Assembly (NCBI RefSeq): GCF_029227915.1
Contig: NC_079882.1
Span: 6,014,001-6,078,000, forward strand
Length of the DNA: 64,000 nt
Reading direction: 5' to 3'
DNA from: Hydractinia symbiolongicarpus
Taxonomy: Eukaryota > Cnidaria > Hydrozoa > Anthoathecata > Hydractiniidae
This document shows positions 13,101-24,189 of this stretch, in pieces; within the stretch, counting starts at the first letter, position 1; each line of letters begins with the position of its first letter. The notes below the pieces were generated by a model. That model did not search any database, was not told where the DNA came from, and saw only the letters and a list, made by a program, of their open reading frames with translations. Both the position numbers and the translations under genes were made by a program.

Positions 13101-16100
13101 TTAGAAATTTGCAAAGTAACAAAAATCGTAAGGGCTAAAGTAATGTGTAATGTACCTATCGACCCTCTTCCTTGTAAAAATATTCACATAAAAACTTAGA
13201 AAATTCATAAACAAAAACGTCCTTTAAACGTCCTCTCTCAGACGAATATTTTCAGTTATTATTTTTTACAACCTTAGTCTAATTAACAGGATTATTTATT
13301 TGTACAGTTAAATATCCTCTTCATTCTCTTTTTGAAAATACTAAGGGTAAAAATTACAGGACTAATGCAACAGCTATGGATAAACGATGCTTTACTGTTT
13401 TCAATATACCACACAATGGTTTAGTGTTGAAATAATAACTTAACAGAATACAAAGAATTCAGATCTTTTTCCCCCATTTTTTTACTTTCCCCCATTTTTT
13501 TACTTTCCCCCATTTTTTTACTTTCCCTCATTTTTTTACTTGGGAGCAATTACTTTCCACTTAACAATACATATATACACATACATTTCTAAAATATTTG
13601 TTTTCGAAATAACAACATATACACTATTCCACTTAAAGCTGATACATAAATCAAAGAATTTAGTAATAATAACATACATGCAACTTGTTGAGAAGGACAG
13701 CGTCACTGGTGCTTGAAAGTGTTGGCTTAGCAGCTTTCCAAAATTGATTTTGAGCTGAGTATCTGTTCATGGGACATACTTTGAATAAGCAATCTAAAAA
13801 TATTAAGTGGCAGACTATATAGAAAAAAATATGTTTTTATGTTTTTTGTGAAACAACAAATATTTTGCGTGTATTCTGTACTGCTAGCCAATTATGGATT
13901 ACATCCAAAACAAAAACAGTACAGCAACTATTACGATTAGAACCATTGAGCCACCATGCCGTCGGTAATACTTATGGCAAAAAAAAACAGAATTTGTGTG
14001 GGAAATTTGATATAAAATAATTTGTTGCCAAATCGTTTTAGAATAGCATCCAACATTATTATTATCAAAATCATGTTTGTCACGAGTCACAAATTTTAAA
14101 GGTTAATAAGGTTATGCAAATATTCTTCATTGTAATCCATTCGAAAGCGATGAAAAAAAATCATAAAAAGTGAAAAAAATCACTATAGTTTGTTTAAAAA
14201 GCATTAAAACGCAATCTGAGAAGGTGGAAACATTGACATAGTTTGTTTAAAAACTATCAAAACTGAAATATAGAAAGCAAAAACATGGTCGAAGATCGTT
14301 TAAAAACCAACGAAATGGTATCGTAGAAACCAGAAAAGTCGCCATAGATCATTTTAAAAATAAACAGATAGTTTCAAAACTGTAAATAAAAATAGTTTCA
14401 CATAATAAATTTACCATGTTTTAATTGCTTCAGGAGAATAATTTCTTTTGGAATTTCTTTAAAAAAATTGGTTTTAAATTTTGTTTCTGGATTAGTTTTA
14501 AAATAGTTGAGAATCTCAACTGTTCCCATTTAAGCTTAAAATACAATAATTTTTAAACCGTTCCAAATTACTTCACACTTGTTTCAAAAACAATCTGTAA
14601 ATGGTTTTAAAAATGTTCATTTAATGCAACCATCTTAATGGAATTTAAAATGATTGTTTTAATTTATATAAAGTGTGAAACAATCATGGATACAGTCCAT
14701 TAGGTTTTGAGAATATTTTAGACTCTCTGCCTGTATTATTTTAACTAGTGATATCATCACATTTTCCTTAAAATACTCTCCGAGTACAGGTGGAACCAAA
14801 TTTGGTCATCAAACAAAGAGGGAATTAAGTCAAAACTTATCAAGGCTAATACAACTTCCATGAACAGAAGACAAGAAACAAGGTAAGAAGCTCATTTTAT
14901 TTACAAAATATCGACACATCCATCACATCACACATTTCTGTTTAGAACTATAAAATGATGATAAATATAGATGGCCTAACCATGAGTTTGTTTGTTGTTC
15001 TTGTTAAAATTTAGTTATCATTTTAGCATTGACACTTTAGCACTTTTCTAGGGCATATGTGTCCAAAATAAAGATTTTCTAATGATTTCGATTTGATACT
15101 CAAATTTGTACCTACAATTTCAGTCATGAGACTTATTTGGACTTCCCCTTTTTAGTATTAAACCATCTACAGGGGTATAGCCTAACAAACATCATAAAAA
15201 GTCACTCAGGCTTTAAGTGTATCTTGTGATGCAACAGATATCCCCTAATGGATAGATTTTCACAATTCGAAAAGCTCGTTAAATTTTATATTTGGTCATA
15301 TGGGCTTAGTTTATACAATAAGTTAATAATATTTTCTTGTTTGCCTTTGGCATAATGAAAGTTGTATCAATAAAATACTTCCTTAAATTTTCATAGATAA
15401 AAAATGTTCATACATCATAATTGTTTGCACCATTAACATTTTCTAATAAGTGTTTTTTTCCGAAAATTTTGATAATTATAGTAACTTAAGTTCAAAGCAC
15501 CAAATCATCATGTCCTTATTAATTGAATTCACAGAATTTTAATTTTTTTAAAAAAAAAATTGGATGTTTCATTAATTAGTTCAACTTTTAGTACATGTTA
15601 TAACTAAAAATAAATAAGCTGTCATTTATCTATATTATAATACCTGTATACAACTGTCTGTCACGTAGCAAGATGCACGCAATGCAGTATAAAGAGGACG
15701 GGCAAACCAGTGGATTTTTCCACAGGCCAACGACTACAATCCTGGCCAAAATTGGTTGAGAAAAGGCCAAACACATGTGGATTTATTATCTTTATTATCA
15801 TTATTTTTGTTTCTGTCGTCCCATGTGTAGAGATTCTCTGTTTTGTTGACATAAACTAGCCAGCAAAATTGTGGTGTGTGTATACTAAAACAGTGCAGGT
15901 TTTCACTTATAGAATAGTAGCTAGTTTCCAGTCCCCCTCTCCCCCATTTCAATGTTGAAGTCATTGTCACAGTTTGAAAAATGCAGTTGGCCACTCAACC
16001 CACAGCCAGCCATTGGCTTCAACATTGAAATGGGGGGGAGAGGGGGGCTTGCATCTTTGTTTATCTTATAAGCTTATGTTGCATTGGAAATTTTATCAAC

Positions 16101-16987
16101 AATTTTGGCCAGGATTGTAGTTATAAAAAGATGTTAGATTAAATCCTTAACTTATTTCGAAATGCTTGGTTATAGAAAGTTAAACAAATTATTTCTCATT
16201 TAGTCCTAATTTACCTCGAAATTTTGTTGGTGGATTTTGCAAGTTGCCAGCATCTGGTTCCACAACTACTCGATCATCAACCAATCTAAAAACGAAATGT
16301 CATGAAAAGACCTTAATTGAGCAATTCTTGATAAGCAAATACTTCACAGCAGCATGGTAAACAAGAAAAAATATGGTGCACTTTTGATGTCCACATGTGA
16401 CAGCAATATGGCAGCCAAAATAGCGTCATTAACATCTCTAAATGCAGCCTAAATATTACTATATTATGTTAAATAATAGTTAAAAAGTTTTCTTATTGAG
16501 CCTACGCATTTTTGTATTCTATTATAAAATTGGTAAAGAATTTAATCTTAGGTTTAGTGGGTAAATTTAATTTGCCAAAAAAGAGAAATGACTTGCGAAT
16601 CATGATTCATAACACCTTAATTCGAATCCTGTGAACATTTTTATTGTTTTGAGCAACATTAACTGATCTTGACTTCTGTGATAAAATTTTGGCAATGGAA
16701 CTGATTTGTCATTAGAAATAGCACCAGCTTTGTATCAATTTTCTTGACATAGTTTCTAAAAAAAATCTTAGTTGATCAAGAACTGAGGACATGAAAATCA
16801 GTTGTCTATAAAGTAATATCTTGAGAAAATTGAGACATGTTTCATGAAACAGTTTCCAAATCCTAAAAATATACTTAAATTAAAAAACATACCCTAGGGT
16901 ACTGATAAATCCACTAACAGCACCCTCAGCATACAGAGATATAACATCTCCGATTTGCAGGAATTGACAAGTGGATGAAGTATTCAT
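1179..16987 (-). CDS. ITPR: Inositol 1,4,5-trisphosphate receptor, N-terminal 1,053 codons (gene continues beyond left edge)
   Basis: ER Ca2+ release channel gated by IP3. Coding exons, 5' to 3' on the minus strand: 16987-16893, 16285-16215, 13793-13678, 13080-12994, 12657-12553, 12408-12355, 12229-12131, 11909-11826, 11681-11535, 11366-11271, 11188-11034, 10565-10466, 10257-10097, 9694-9547, 9013-8679, 7823-7704, 7535-7413, 7327-7232, 7111-6956, 6674-6509, 6074-5966, 5741-5625, 3115-2918, 1508-1454, 1344-1179. All phases join without a stop (3,159 nt). Seen: suppressor domain start ([20 protein letters not shown]), MIR/beta-trefoil segments ([16 protein letters not shown]), IP3-core ligand residues R266, R492/K496/R499 in RERQKLIR, and Y556-R557-K558 in DYRKN, then the armadillo solenoid ([44 protein letters not shown]). 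The channel domain must lie off-window. Exon 6 uses a GC donor. Family identity is near certain; individual borders are hand-set. Confidence 0.96.
3337..3504. repeat. Two adjacent short hairpins in ITPR intron
   Basis: AACACAACAGAAA at 3337-3349 is exactly reverse-complemented at 3357-3369 (7-nt loop), and AAGAATCCATAA at 3473-3484 at 3493-3504 (8-nt loop). Both are perfect. The rest of this intron (3116-5624) shows no exon; it carries the R1 copy. Confidence 0.7.
4910..5196. repeat. Dispersed repeat family R1, copy 1 (in ITPR intron)
   Basis: A roughly 285-bp sequence that recurs in the same orientation at 21530-21815 and, shortened, at 52368-52520. Shared landmarks in order are an ACTGGGC start, an ATTTTATCACAAA block, AATAAGAAAGAGAACATTGA, a GCCAGAAAAACTT-type block, the word TTTCTCATTTCTCAGAATTG, and GTGAGCAA-AGCAATT with a CTTATTGA end. 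It lies in the 2.5-kb intron between ITPR exons 22 and 23. No coding capacity seen; a non-autonomous transposon is likely. Confidence 0.75.
13463..13541. repeat. 18-bp minisatellite in an ITPR intron
   Basis: About four copies of an 18-bp unit made of a CTTT step, a C-run and an A-T7-A block (CTTTCCCCCATTTTTTTA), one with a C-to-T change, in the intron between ITPR coding exons 3 and 4. Confidence 0.85.
15629..16120. mobile_element. Short Helitron relic, copy 1, split by a nested MITE
   Basis: Starts with TCTATATTATAATACCTGTA after an A and ends in CTAG before a T (16121), as Helitrons do, with a near-perfect 8-bp hairpin (GTGGA-TTTT-TCCAC core, 15709-15726) about 10 nt before the end. The terminal CTAG is interrupted: CTA at 15734-15736, then a 381-bp MITE, then TAG at 16118-16120, so the TA is the insertion target duplication. 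A clean sister copy lies at 59720-59841. Located in the ITPR intron between exons 2 and 3. No transposase coding. Confidence 0.75.
15737..16117. mobile_element. MITE with 18-bp terminal inverted repeats and TA target duplication
   Basis: Both ends read CAATCCTGGCCAAAATTG inward, perfect over 18 bp and continuing after a one-base indel. Flanked by TA on both sides, the target of Tc1/mariner-type elements. An internal inverted pair (about 15922-15962 with 16014-16049: GAAATGGGGG-GAGAGGGGG-like arms) makes the whole element a long hairpin. It sits inside the 3' end of the Helitron relic. Non-autonomous; no ORF of interest. Confidence 0.8.
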
Positions 16988-17012
16988 TGTTTATGTATTG
17001 TGCTCATAGTGT
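16984..17012 (-). promoter_or_regulatory. ITPR 5' leader: splice acceptor and overlapping 7-codon uORF
   Basis: A pyrimidine tract followed by AG (17014-17013) opens a 25-nt leader before the ITPR start codon at 16987. The leader holds an upstream ATG at 17007-17005 that reads seven codons and stops with a TGA at 16986-16984, overlapping the main ATG as ATGA. The acceptor means an upstream non-coding exon or a trans-spliced leader. The uORF is seen directly; a role in termination-reinitiation is inference. Confidence 0.55.
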
Positions 17013-19617
17013 CTAAAAAAAGAAACATATAGTAAAAATAAGCAGTAAAAGAACAAAAAAAGTTTTTTTAGTTCTGCCTTTCTAATACGTCAGTATCAGG
17101 CTATTTCTGCCAATCTAAATTCTGATGTAACAGAACAGGCAGAGCAAAAAGAATTAACAAAGTAGGCAGGAAATGACTAATTCGAATTAGAAAGTCTGAA
17201 TTAGAAAAACTAACAACATATCTGAGACTTTATTATTTTAGGAAAAGTAATATGTGAAATTCCTACTGTACTCCAAACGCATTAATAAAATTCTCTCTCA
17301 GTAAACTCACTGTGACTTATTAAGCAATTTTAAAGAAAAAATCTGAAGTATTTGAGCATTCAATAGGAAAGAAAAAAATCATTGTACAAACACAAGGTTT
17401 CAAGTGAGTTATTCACACCAAGTTGTAAAAATATGCTAAGGTGTTAAAGTTGTTAAAAATGTTTAAATGTTTTTCTCTCTGACTCGATTTTACAAGGGGG
17501 TCGATAGATATCAAATAATGTTTTTGCTAAAAGTAATATAATCACAAGGAAGACAGTTACAGTGTTGTTATAGATATTTTTTACTATATCTTTTATATTA
17601 TTCTGTATTTATTATCCTAGAATTCAAAAAAATATTTCAGTTCAGCATGAAGAAGAAAAAGATATTTTTTGGAAGCCTTTTCCAGGCAAGTTTGTGCTGA
17701 ACAAGAGGACATTAATTTGGTAACTCAGTTTCCAGTACTTTTGGCATAGGAATTTGGTTTGTCTTTTAGTCTACTGCATTAAAACAAAAAAAAAGCACAG
17801 AAAAAAAATTTATACCATAAACATTTATTTGACTTTTAAATGGTATTTTTCCAATGTCATAAAAATAAAGACTTCTTGGGAAGTTTTGCATTTAAACTGG
17901 TAACCCAATAAAAACTTTTCAACATGATTATTACATCTTCCCATGCAAAGTGCTTTAGTCCTTTTGACAACAAATTATTGATGAACTGATTATTCTGTGT
18001 ATGCAAGAAACATCTAGCATATAAATTACATTACATCAAGAATGTCTTATATAGCTTTACTCAAAATAAAAACTCTTAAAGAACATTTAGCACATGGTTG
18101 TTTCTGACCATTTCAGTTCAAAGTCAGAACATAAATAATTCATTTAAAAGTTTAATCAAAAAGCTAACATTTACATTAAAATTTCTGCTTTCAAACAATA
18201 TATACCAAATATGATGGAAAAGGTTTATAATACGGTTGTTATATTTATAATTTTTTCAACAAGCTAAACTTCTGTTTATTTACATGAATACACATTTTAT
18301 AAATAGGTCACTGCTAAAGAAAAAAGCTTTATATTTTGCAATACATTATTGGGATATTGATAAGAAATTAAAAAATTGATATTTAGAAATTAAACACTCC
18401 CTAGCTTAATGCAAGCTATTCAGATTAAATATTTCCGGGAAAGAAATTTTATTTCAAGTTCTTGCTACCATTACGCTTGCCCTTGCAATGTATTTCTCTC
18501 TTACTTTTTAATACTAAAATGTTGGCCCTTATCTTTTATGATTAACTATACTTATATAAATAATATACCTCATTTCTTAAAACCAGTAACAATGGCATGT
18601 TACATTACCATATACACAAAAAATTATTTATTACAAAATATCTACCTCATAATTACAAATATCTACCTCATAAACACAAACATTCTAATGTAGTGCAGAA
18701 AGCAGTCTTGTAGCCAGTTATGTATGTATATATATTTATATATGCACTAAAACAATTAGCATATACTATGATTTTATAATAACAAAACTTTAAAATGTTT
18801 TTAATAATACATTAAAAACAAGTACAAATAACGCAAGTGCTCAAACCAGAAAGACACACAAGAAATAAATTATTTATTATACATAAATAGACATTTATGT
18901 GCTTGTCAAAACTACAATTCAGGCAGTTTTTTATCACTAAAAATCAAACCAAGTGACTAATAAGCTTAATGTTTAAGCAAATCAACACTGTAAAATCAAA
19001 CTGAAGTAATAACACAATAAGTGGGAAAATGATGGGTAAACAATAACAATGAAAGTATTTTCCGTATGCATCAGTGAATTAAACATTAAAGAATCTTTCA
19101 TAAAGTGTTGCAAATGTGTTATTAACATAAAAAGAAGTAATCACATAATGTATGTGTATAATTATAAAAAATGGTAGAGGAAGACATGTTAATATTTACC
19201 AACCAAACATGCAAAATTTACAGATTACAAATACTGAAAAAAGCTTAAGGGCCACTTATAAAATGTCCACTAATTATTTGTTTTTGAAACCTACTGACCT
19301 TCAATATAAGTTACTTAGTTGTTTTAAAAAGAATTTCTTTTTATCTCTCTTTAAAAAGAAAGATAATGTTTCGATAATTTAGAAAAAACAAAATGCCCTG
19401 GAATTTATAAATATTCACTGCTCATTTTGGTGCAAAATGATAAATGATTCACTGGCATTTAACATACACAGAAGCAGCTGTATATACATGTCTATTTATA
19501 ATGAAAAGAAGAAAACCCCTCAATATTTTAACACTTGTCTGAGTAGAGTTTAAATACCTTTAGTAAACGCAAAGCAAATGCTTGAATGTTTTTCTAGAAT
19601 TTGCGAATGCCTTCTTT
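17013..19617. other. Intergenic, no gene recognised
   Basis: AT-rich DNA upstream of ITPR. It must hold the ITPR promoter and any non-coding first exon, but I see no convincing exon, CpG-like block or RNA gene. Short open frames here lack codon bias and similarity. Confidence 0.5.
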
Positions 19618-19927
19618 AAAGGGCAACTCCAGTAAAAATCACTTTTTTCTTTATTGTTTTATACGTACTCAGAAAAGCATAAAAAATCAAAAAAAACTTA
19701 CTTCACTTGTTTTCCTTATTTAAAATTGTTGTACTAGCCTTCGCATATTCAACTTTTTCTCATAAAAAAACAGACAGGCGCGATTTCATTTAGGACTGGA
19801 CCCGATTATAAATAATGAAATCACATCGTGTAGAAAGTTTAGGCGAGCGCAGAGAACGTTCATGTTAAGACCTATAGCTTACATTTAAATCGCTTTTTGC
19901 TGTAATTTACGTTTAAATCTTTAAAAA

Positions 19928-20180
19928 ATGGTTAGTTGCTTTGCTTTGAGATGTACCAATCGACCAGAGAAGTTTAAAGAAGTAATTTTTCACAGAATCC
20001 TGTCTGTGAAAAAAAAAAGAACTCAAACAAAAATGGCTAAATAAAATACGTCGTGCAGGTGATCTACCAAGCGATCAAAGTTTTTATACTTGGTTGGTGC
20101 ACTTCAGATCGGATAATTCTCTTCAGGAAGAGAATTATCCGATTCTATGTTTTCTAAGTTATAATCTTCGTCATTATTAC
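19928..20180 (+). pseudogene. THAP zinc-finger fragment, frameshifted
   Basis: First part, 19928-20040: MVSCFALRCTNRPEKFK then FHRI, matching the N-terminal C2CH THAP pattern. Second part resumes in another frame near 20033: WLNKIRRAGDLPS, then YTWLVHF, where family members have Cys-x2-His-Phe; here Cys is replaced. No continuation into a transposase core follows, only the TIR end. Inside it lies a perfect 16-bp hairpin (20108-20143). Confidence 0.6.
20108..20143. repeat. Perfect 16-bp hairpin
   Basis: ATCGGATAATTCTCTT, a 4-nt loop, then the exact complement. It sits just after the THAP HF landmark inside the TIR element, so it may be a small duplication-inversion that ended the coding copy. 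Confidence 0.85.
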
Positions 20181-20469
20181 AAGACGTCTTATCAACGAAC
20201 AATGTAAACAGTAAGTAAACAAACTTTTAGAAGGTGTGCTGCTGAGCTCACGGACTTTCTGCACGATGTGACGTATGCTCATTTATTCGAACCTAGTCCT
20301 CTCAACTTTACGCGACCTTGCAAATTTATTTAAAATTAAAGATGTTTACAGACCCAATTAAGGTATAAATAAAGATTTTTAACGATTGTAAAAGGCTTAA
20401 TCTGGCAATTATGTATTGTCTTAACTAACATTTTTTTCAAAAATTTTTTTTTACTGGAGTGCCCCTTTA

Positions 20470-21529
20470 CCAGCCATAAAAATATCCCAAATATTCCAAT
20501 CCTAAAGTTCTGCTAGAAATTCCTTGCTTGTAGGACCTATAAAATTCTGTAACTATTTCTGAGACAGCTGTGATAATTATAAGGTGAGAGGCAGGTCCTA
20601 ATTTTACTTTTGTCTTGGTTTTGTTTTACCTTTATCATGGTTTAAATCAGGACAAAAAGCCTTTAAAGAAAATCAAAATGTTTTTAAAACTTTTGCATGC
20701 TTTTTTACAGGAAAGCAAAAACTTACTTGCAACAGATCAACCACAAAGTGAAAGCATAAATGTGCTCAAAACATTACGTACATATTCAAGGTGTTAGCTT
20801 GAAATTCGCAATTGTGGTTGTTAGGAGACAATCGCAATTAAATTAATTGTTCGTATGGAAATGGGAAAGAAAAACTGTACCTGCTTAGAATTTTAAAGTA
20901 CAGGTTACAAAATCAATGAAGTGACAAAAATGTAACAAAAATTACCATGTTACTGAATTAAATACATGCTAACTAAATTTGTGAAGATCTATCACTATAA
21001 GTGAAAATAAAGAAAAAGAAAAAAACACAAAGTCCAGAATGATACAGTCCTCAAATTTCTTTCTGCTTAATGTCACAGCAGGTAACAAAAAAGATCTGCC
21101 CTCGGTTTTACAACAAAGATATTAGGCAAGCTACCGTTTTTATATGAACACTCCTTTCACTTAATAATCCTGCTACCAATGTAAGCCCAAAGCTTTTTTT
21201 TTTTAATTGGACATCACAGAAGACAAATTTTTTATGTACCAAACAAGTAATCCATTTCACATGGAATCCTATTTACCCAAAAACAATTATGTTGTGGAAG
21301 AATTATTTTTGTGTTGTTTCAAAATTTATACAGCAAGTTATACTCCTCCCAATTAAAATAAAACAACAGGAAAAATATTTTAGCGCTCTTTTAATGTTTT
21401 TTGCACAGTCTTAGAAAATCTAAATCTGAGTGCAAAATATTTTTATGGACTATAGTTTAGTTGACAATATTTAAAGTCTTTTTCAGTATTAAAATTATAT
21501 AATAAAATTTATACATAAGACATTTATAC
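20470..21529. other. Intergenic, nothing recognised
   Basis: AT-rich sequence between the THAP element and the second R1 repeat. No exon, RNA gene or clear repeat seen. Confidence 0.45.
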
Positions 21530-21815
21530 AATAATTTAAACTGGGCGAATAAATAGAATAAGACATATATTTTATCACAAATTCTTTTTTATTGATTTAT
21601 TTTATCTCTTTAATATATTTTGGTCCTTTTTATGGTAGATAATAAGAAAGAGAACATTGATTTTCATGTGAGATTAATTAATATTGCTTAGCCAGAAAAA
21701 CTTTTTTTGGAATTGGAGGAGCAATTATTGGCTCAGCTAGTTTCTCATTTCTCAGAATTGGTTAAGCCTTTGTGTGAGCAAAAGCAATTGCTCTCCCCTT
21801 ATTGAGAAGCCTGAC
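21530..21815. repeat. Dispersed repeat family R1, copy 2
   Basis: Same order of blocks as 4910-5196, with about four of five bases shared by eye, and the same orientation. Ends at CTTATTGAGAAGCCTGACA. Confidence 0.75.
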
Positions 21816-22340
21816 ATAGGACAAGCGTATTCTACCTCGTCCTGAATGATATTGACCATTTTAGCAAAAGTCTTGTAGTATTACATTTTAGCAGTATTTT
21901 TAAAGTATTTTCAAACATATATAATAATCATAACAAAGGAGTGTGTTACGACATTAATAATCTGTCTTGTTTTGCACTTGTATTATTTAACTATTTTAGC
22001 AAAAGTAGCTAATTTTTGTTATAAATCACATAAAAATTAAACTTTTTGGTTTTTTTAACCATGTAACTATTTTACCACGAAAAAATAATTGCCACAATTT
22101 CCAAAAATAACAAATAATACGCACATTCCATATCTTAGTTTTATCACAACAAATTACCATGAACGAAAAATCAACTGCAAGTGGCCCGAAGTTTCTGACA
22201 GCCAAATAAAAATATTTAACACATTTTCGGGTTTTTAGATAGTTTAGATAGAATTTTAAGGGTAGTTTCGAGGAACAGCCAATATCTGAGGCTCTGAGAG
22301 GTATGGACCTAGGAATTGGGCACACAGGTGCAAGTGTTGT

Positions 22341-22678
22341 GGCGCCGTAGATTAGTGGTTATAGCTCTCGTACTCTGTGCGGGAGACCGGGGTTCGATTC
22401 CTCTTGACGGCGATTTAACATGGGCGAGTGAATGTTACCATAGCCCCGGGTTAACCCAAGCCATGTGAGGGAAATTGGGAAGATGGCACACTGTGTGGGC
22501 CGTTGGATGTTGCCGGGAGTTGTCTAGTAGAGCGCGGGCTCTAATTGGGTCTGCGTAGCTCAAAATGAGTATTAAATACTCTAGGACTCTCCATCTACGC
22601 CATGGCCCCTCCTGGAAATAATAGACAGGGTATATCCCTCGATATTTGTGAGGCTAGCCATGTAAAATATGCACATCT
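22341..22678 (+). mobile_element. tRNA-derived SINE, copy 1
   Basis: The head (about 22341-22412) looks like a tRNA gene: A-box-like TAGATTAGTGG at 22348-22358 and a perfect B box GGTTCGATTCC at 22391-22401, with CGCCG and CGGCG ends that could pair. A tRNA-unrelated body follows (CCCGGGTTAACCCAAGCCATG, GGGTCTGCGTAGCT, CCATGGCCCCTCC, ATTTGTGAGGCTAGCCATG). The body recurs at 23151-23489, which marks it as a mobile SINE rather than a tRNA gene. Pol III transcription from the internal promoter is expected for the family. Confidence 0.75.
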
Positions 22679-23150
22679 ATCTGTCATAACCATGCAAAAA
22701 ATAGTTATGAAAAAAAACTGGCAGGGAGGAATCACCTCCCACCCTCCTCTCTTAAGACAGGCGAGCGGAGTTTCCAGATTGTCGCTAGCTAGAGCTGTTT
22801 GTTTAGACAATAAGGTAATTAGGCCCGTATACACTAGCGAGATAGCTGCTTGCTGTTTCTCCAGTATACTACTCCTTCAATTCTATCTAGTTTTAAAGTA
22901 TAGTTACTTCTTGCTACAAATTTTTAATTGCCGTGCCTGGAAGTCATATGATGTATGTTTTATAGTTTTCTCTTCTGGAAACATATCGTAACACATAAAT
23001 CGAAAACTCAATATTATCCCCTTTAACCCCAATCAATGTTGGAGCCTCATATATAGTCATATAAAGGCTAGAAGGTATCTAGCTAGCTAGCTAGCGATGT
23101 AACAATGCCGCCATGTCACTAAGCTAAGCCATGCATGATGGCTTAGCTTT

Positions 23151-23489
23151 GTGGCCCCACAGCTTATTAGCAATTAGTGGTTATAATAACTCACACTTTT
23201 TGAGATCAGGGTTTGATTCCCCTTGGTAGCGATTTAATATGGCAAAGTGAATGTTATTATACCTCTGGGTTAACACAAGTCAAGTCATGTGAATAAAATT
23301 GGGGAGATGGCATGGTATTGTGTGCGTGTTGGATGTTGCAGGTAAAAGCGTGGACACTAAATGGGTCTGCGTAGCTTAAAATTAGCATAAAATATTCTAG
23401 GAATTCTCATCTAAGCCATGGCCCCTCCCGGAAATAATAGACAGGGTATATCGATATTTGTGAGGCTAGCCATGTAAAATATGCACATC
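23151..23489 (+). mobile_element. tRNA-derived SINE, copy 2 (decayed)
   Basis: Direct repeat of 22341-22678 at a distance of about 0.81 kb. The head has decayed (TTAGTGGTTA kept; B box GGTTTGATTCC) while the body keeps GGGTTAAC-CAAG, GGGTCTGCGTAGCTTAAAAT and GTGAGGCTAGCCATGTAAAA. Either a second insertion of the same SINE or a local duplication. Confidence 0.7.
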
Positions 23490-23936
23490 CTAAGGTAGCT
23501 ACAACCTTGATTTTGAGGTCACTGGAATTTTAGTCTTTTATTCCTGTGGAAACATTAAGGTATACCTATACATTAACAGACAGGAAAGAATGTAGCAAGC
23601 TAGCTTTTGTTTCTGTCCTTCACCTGTCCCTTTCTTGGTTTAGTTTCATTTGTTTACCATTTTGGATAGACGGCATCGGCACCGGAATTAACGATTGACA
23701 TAACACCCACAAAATACAGACCCGGCCGGGAAAAGTTGAATGTGAAACATCTCGTCGGGTCGAATAAATATAACTCGAGTTTATCCTTCTCCCTGTAAAC
23801 TTTTTAATAGGATCCAAACTTTATAAGTAGAATTCGAACATTCGAGAGTTTTCGAATTCTATCCCGTCGGAATTCAAACACACTATTCTTGGCTTTTTAA
23901 GAAAAACACAATGCCAATAAAACAAAGGTTATACCA

Positions 23937-24030
23937 CCCTCGTCCTCAGGGTTTTATGCCTTCTTGATATGATAGATAATATATCAAAAAGACAAGAAAC
24001 CCTGTGGAGAGGGTGAGGTTAAACAATGAG
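23937..24030. repeat. Short MITE of the CCTCGTCC family
   Basis: Imperfect inverted repeat: ACCCTCGTCCTCAGGGTTTT inward from the left, ACCTCACCC..CACAGGGTTTC inward from the right, centre TTGATAT/ATATCAA. The ends resemble those at 42049-42102 and 46517-46614 and the hairpin at 25196. Confidence 0.55.
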
Positions 24031-24189
24031 CCTTTAATAGTTGTAAATTAAAAAGTTTTAAAAAGACTTCAAAACAGCAATGACGAATAATGAGATGACA
24101 ACAAAGTCTTGAAAATATTCTTTCTAGCTTGCTACATGGGTGGAAGAATAAGAACAAATTAACAACTTCTTTGAAAAAGAAAGGAATGT

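Larger units (their letters stand above)
19618..20469 (+). mobile_element. TIR DNA transposon relic carrying a THAP-domain fragment
   Basis: Left end AAAGGGCAACTCCAGTAAAAA matches the reverse complement of the right end (AAAGGGGCACTCCAGTAAAAA) over about 20 bp. Between them, ATG at 19928 opens MVSCFALRCTNR...VIFHRI, the C-x4-C start of a C2CH THAP zinc finger. A frame change in an A-rich run near 20010-20030 then leads to KWLNKIRRAGDLPSDQSF and LVHF, the Trp and HF landmarks of the domain, with the third Cys lost. THAP domains are the DNA-binding part of P-element-like transposases. At 852 bp and frameshifted this copy is dead or non-autonomous. Class beyond THAP-bearing is inference. Confidence 0.7.

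Noticed and set aside
22341-22412. A functional tRNA gene
   Set aside because: A- and B-box motifs and partial acceptor pairing are present, but the arms do not all pair and the sequence continues into a body repeated at 23151-23489, so a SINE head is the better call.
22602-22991. 129-codon open frame on the plus strand
   Set aside because: Begins within the SINE body and runs into unrelated DNA; no splice or codon support.
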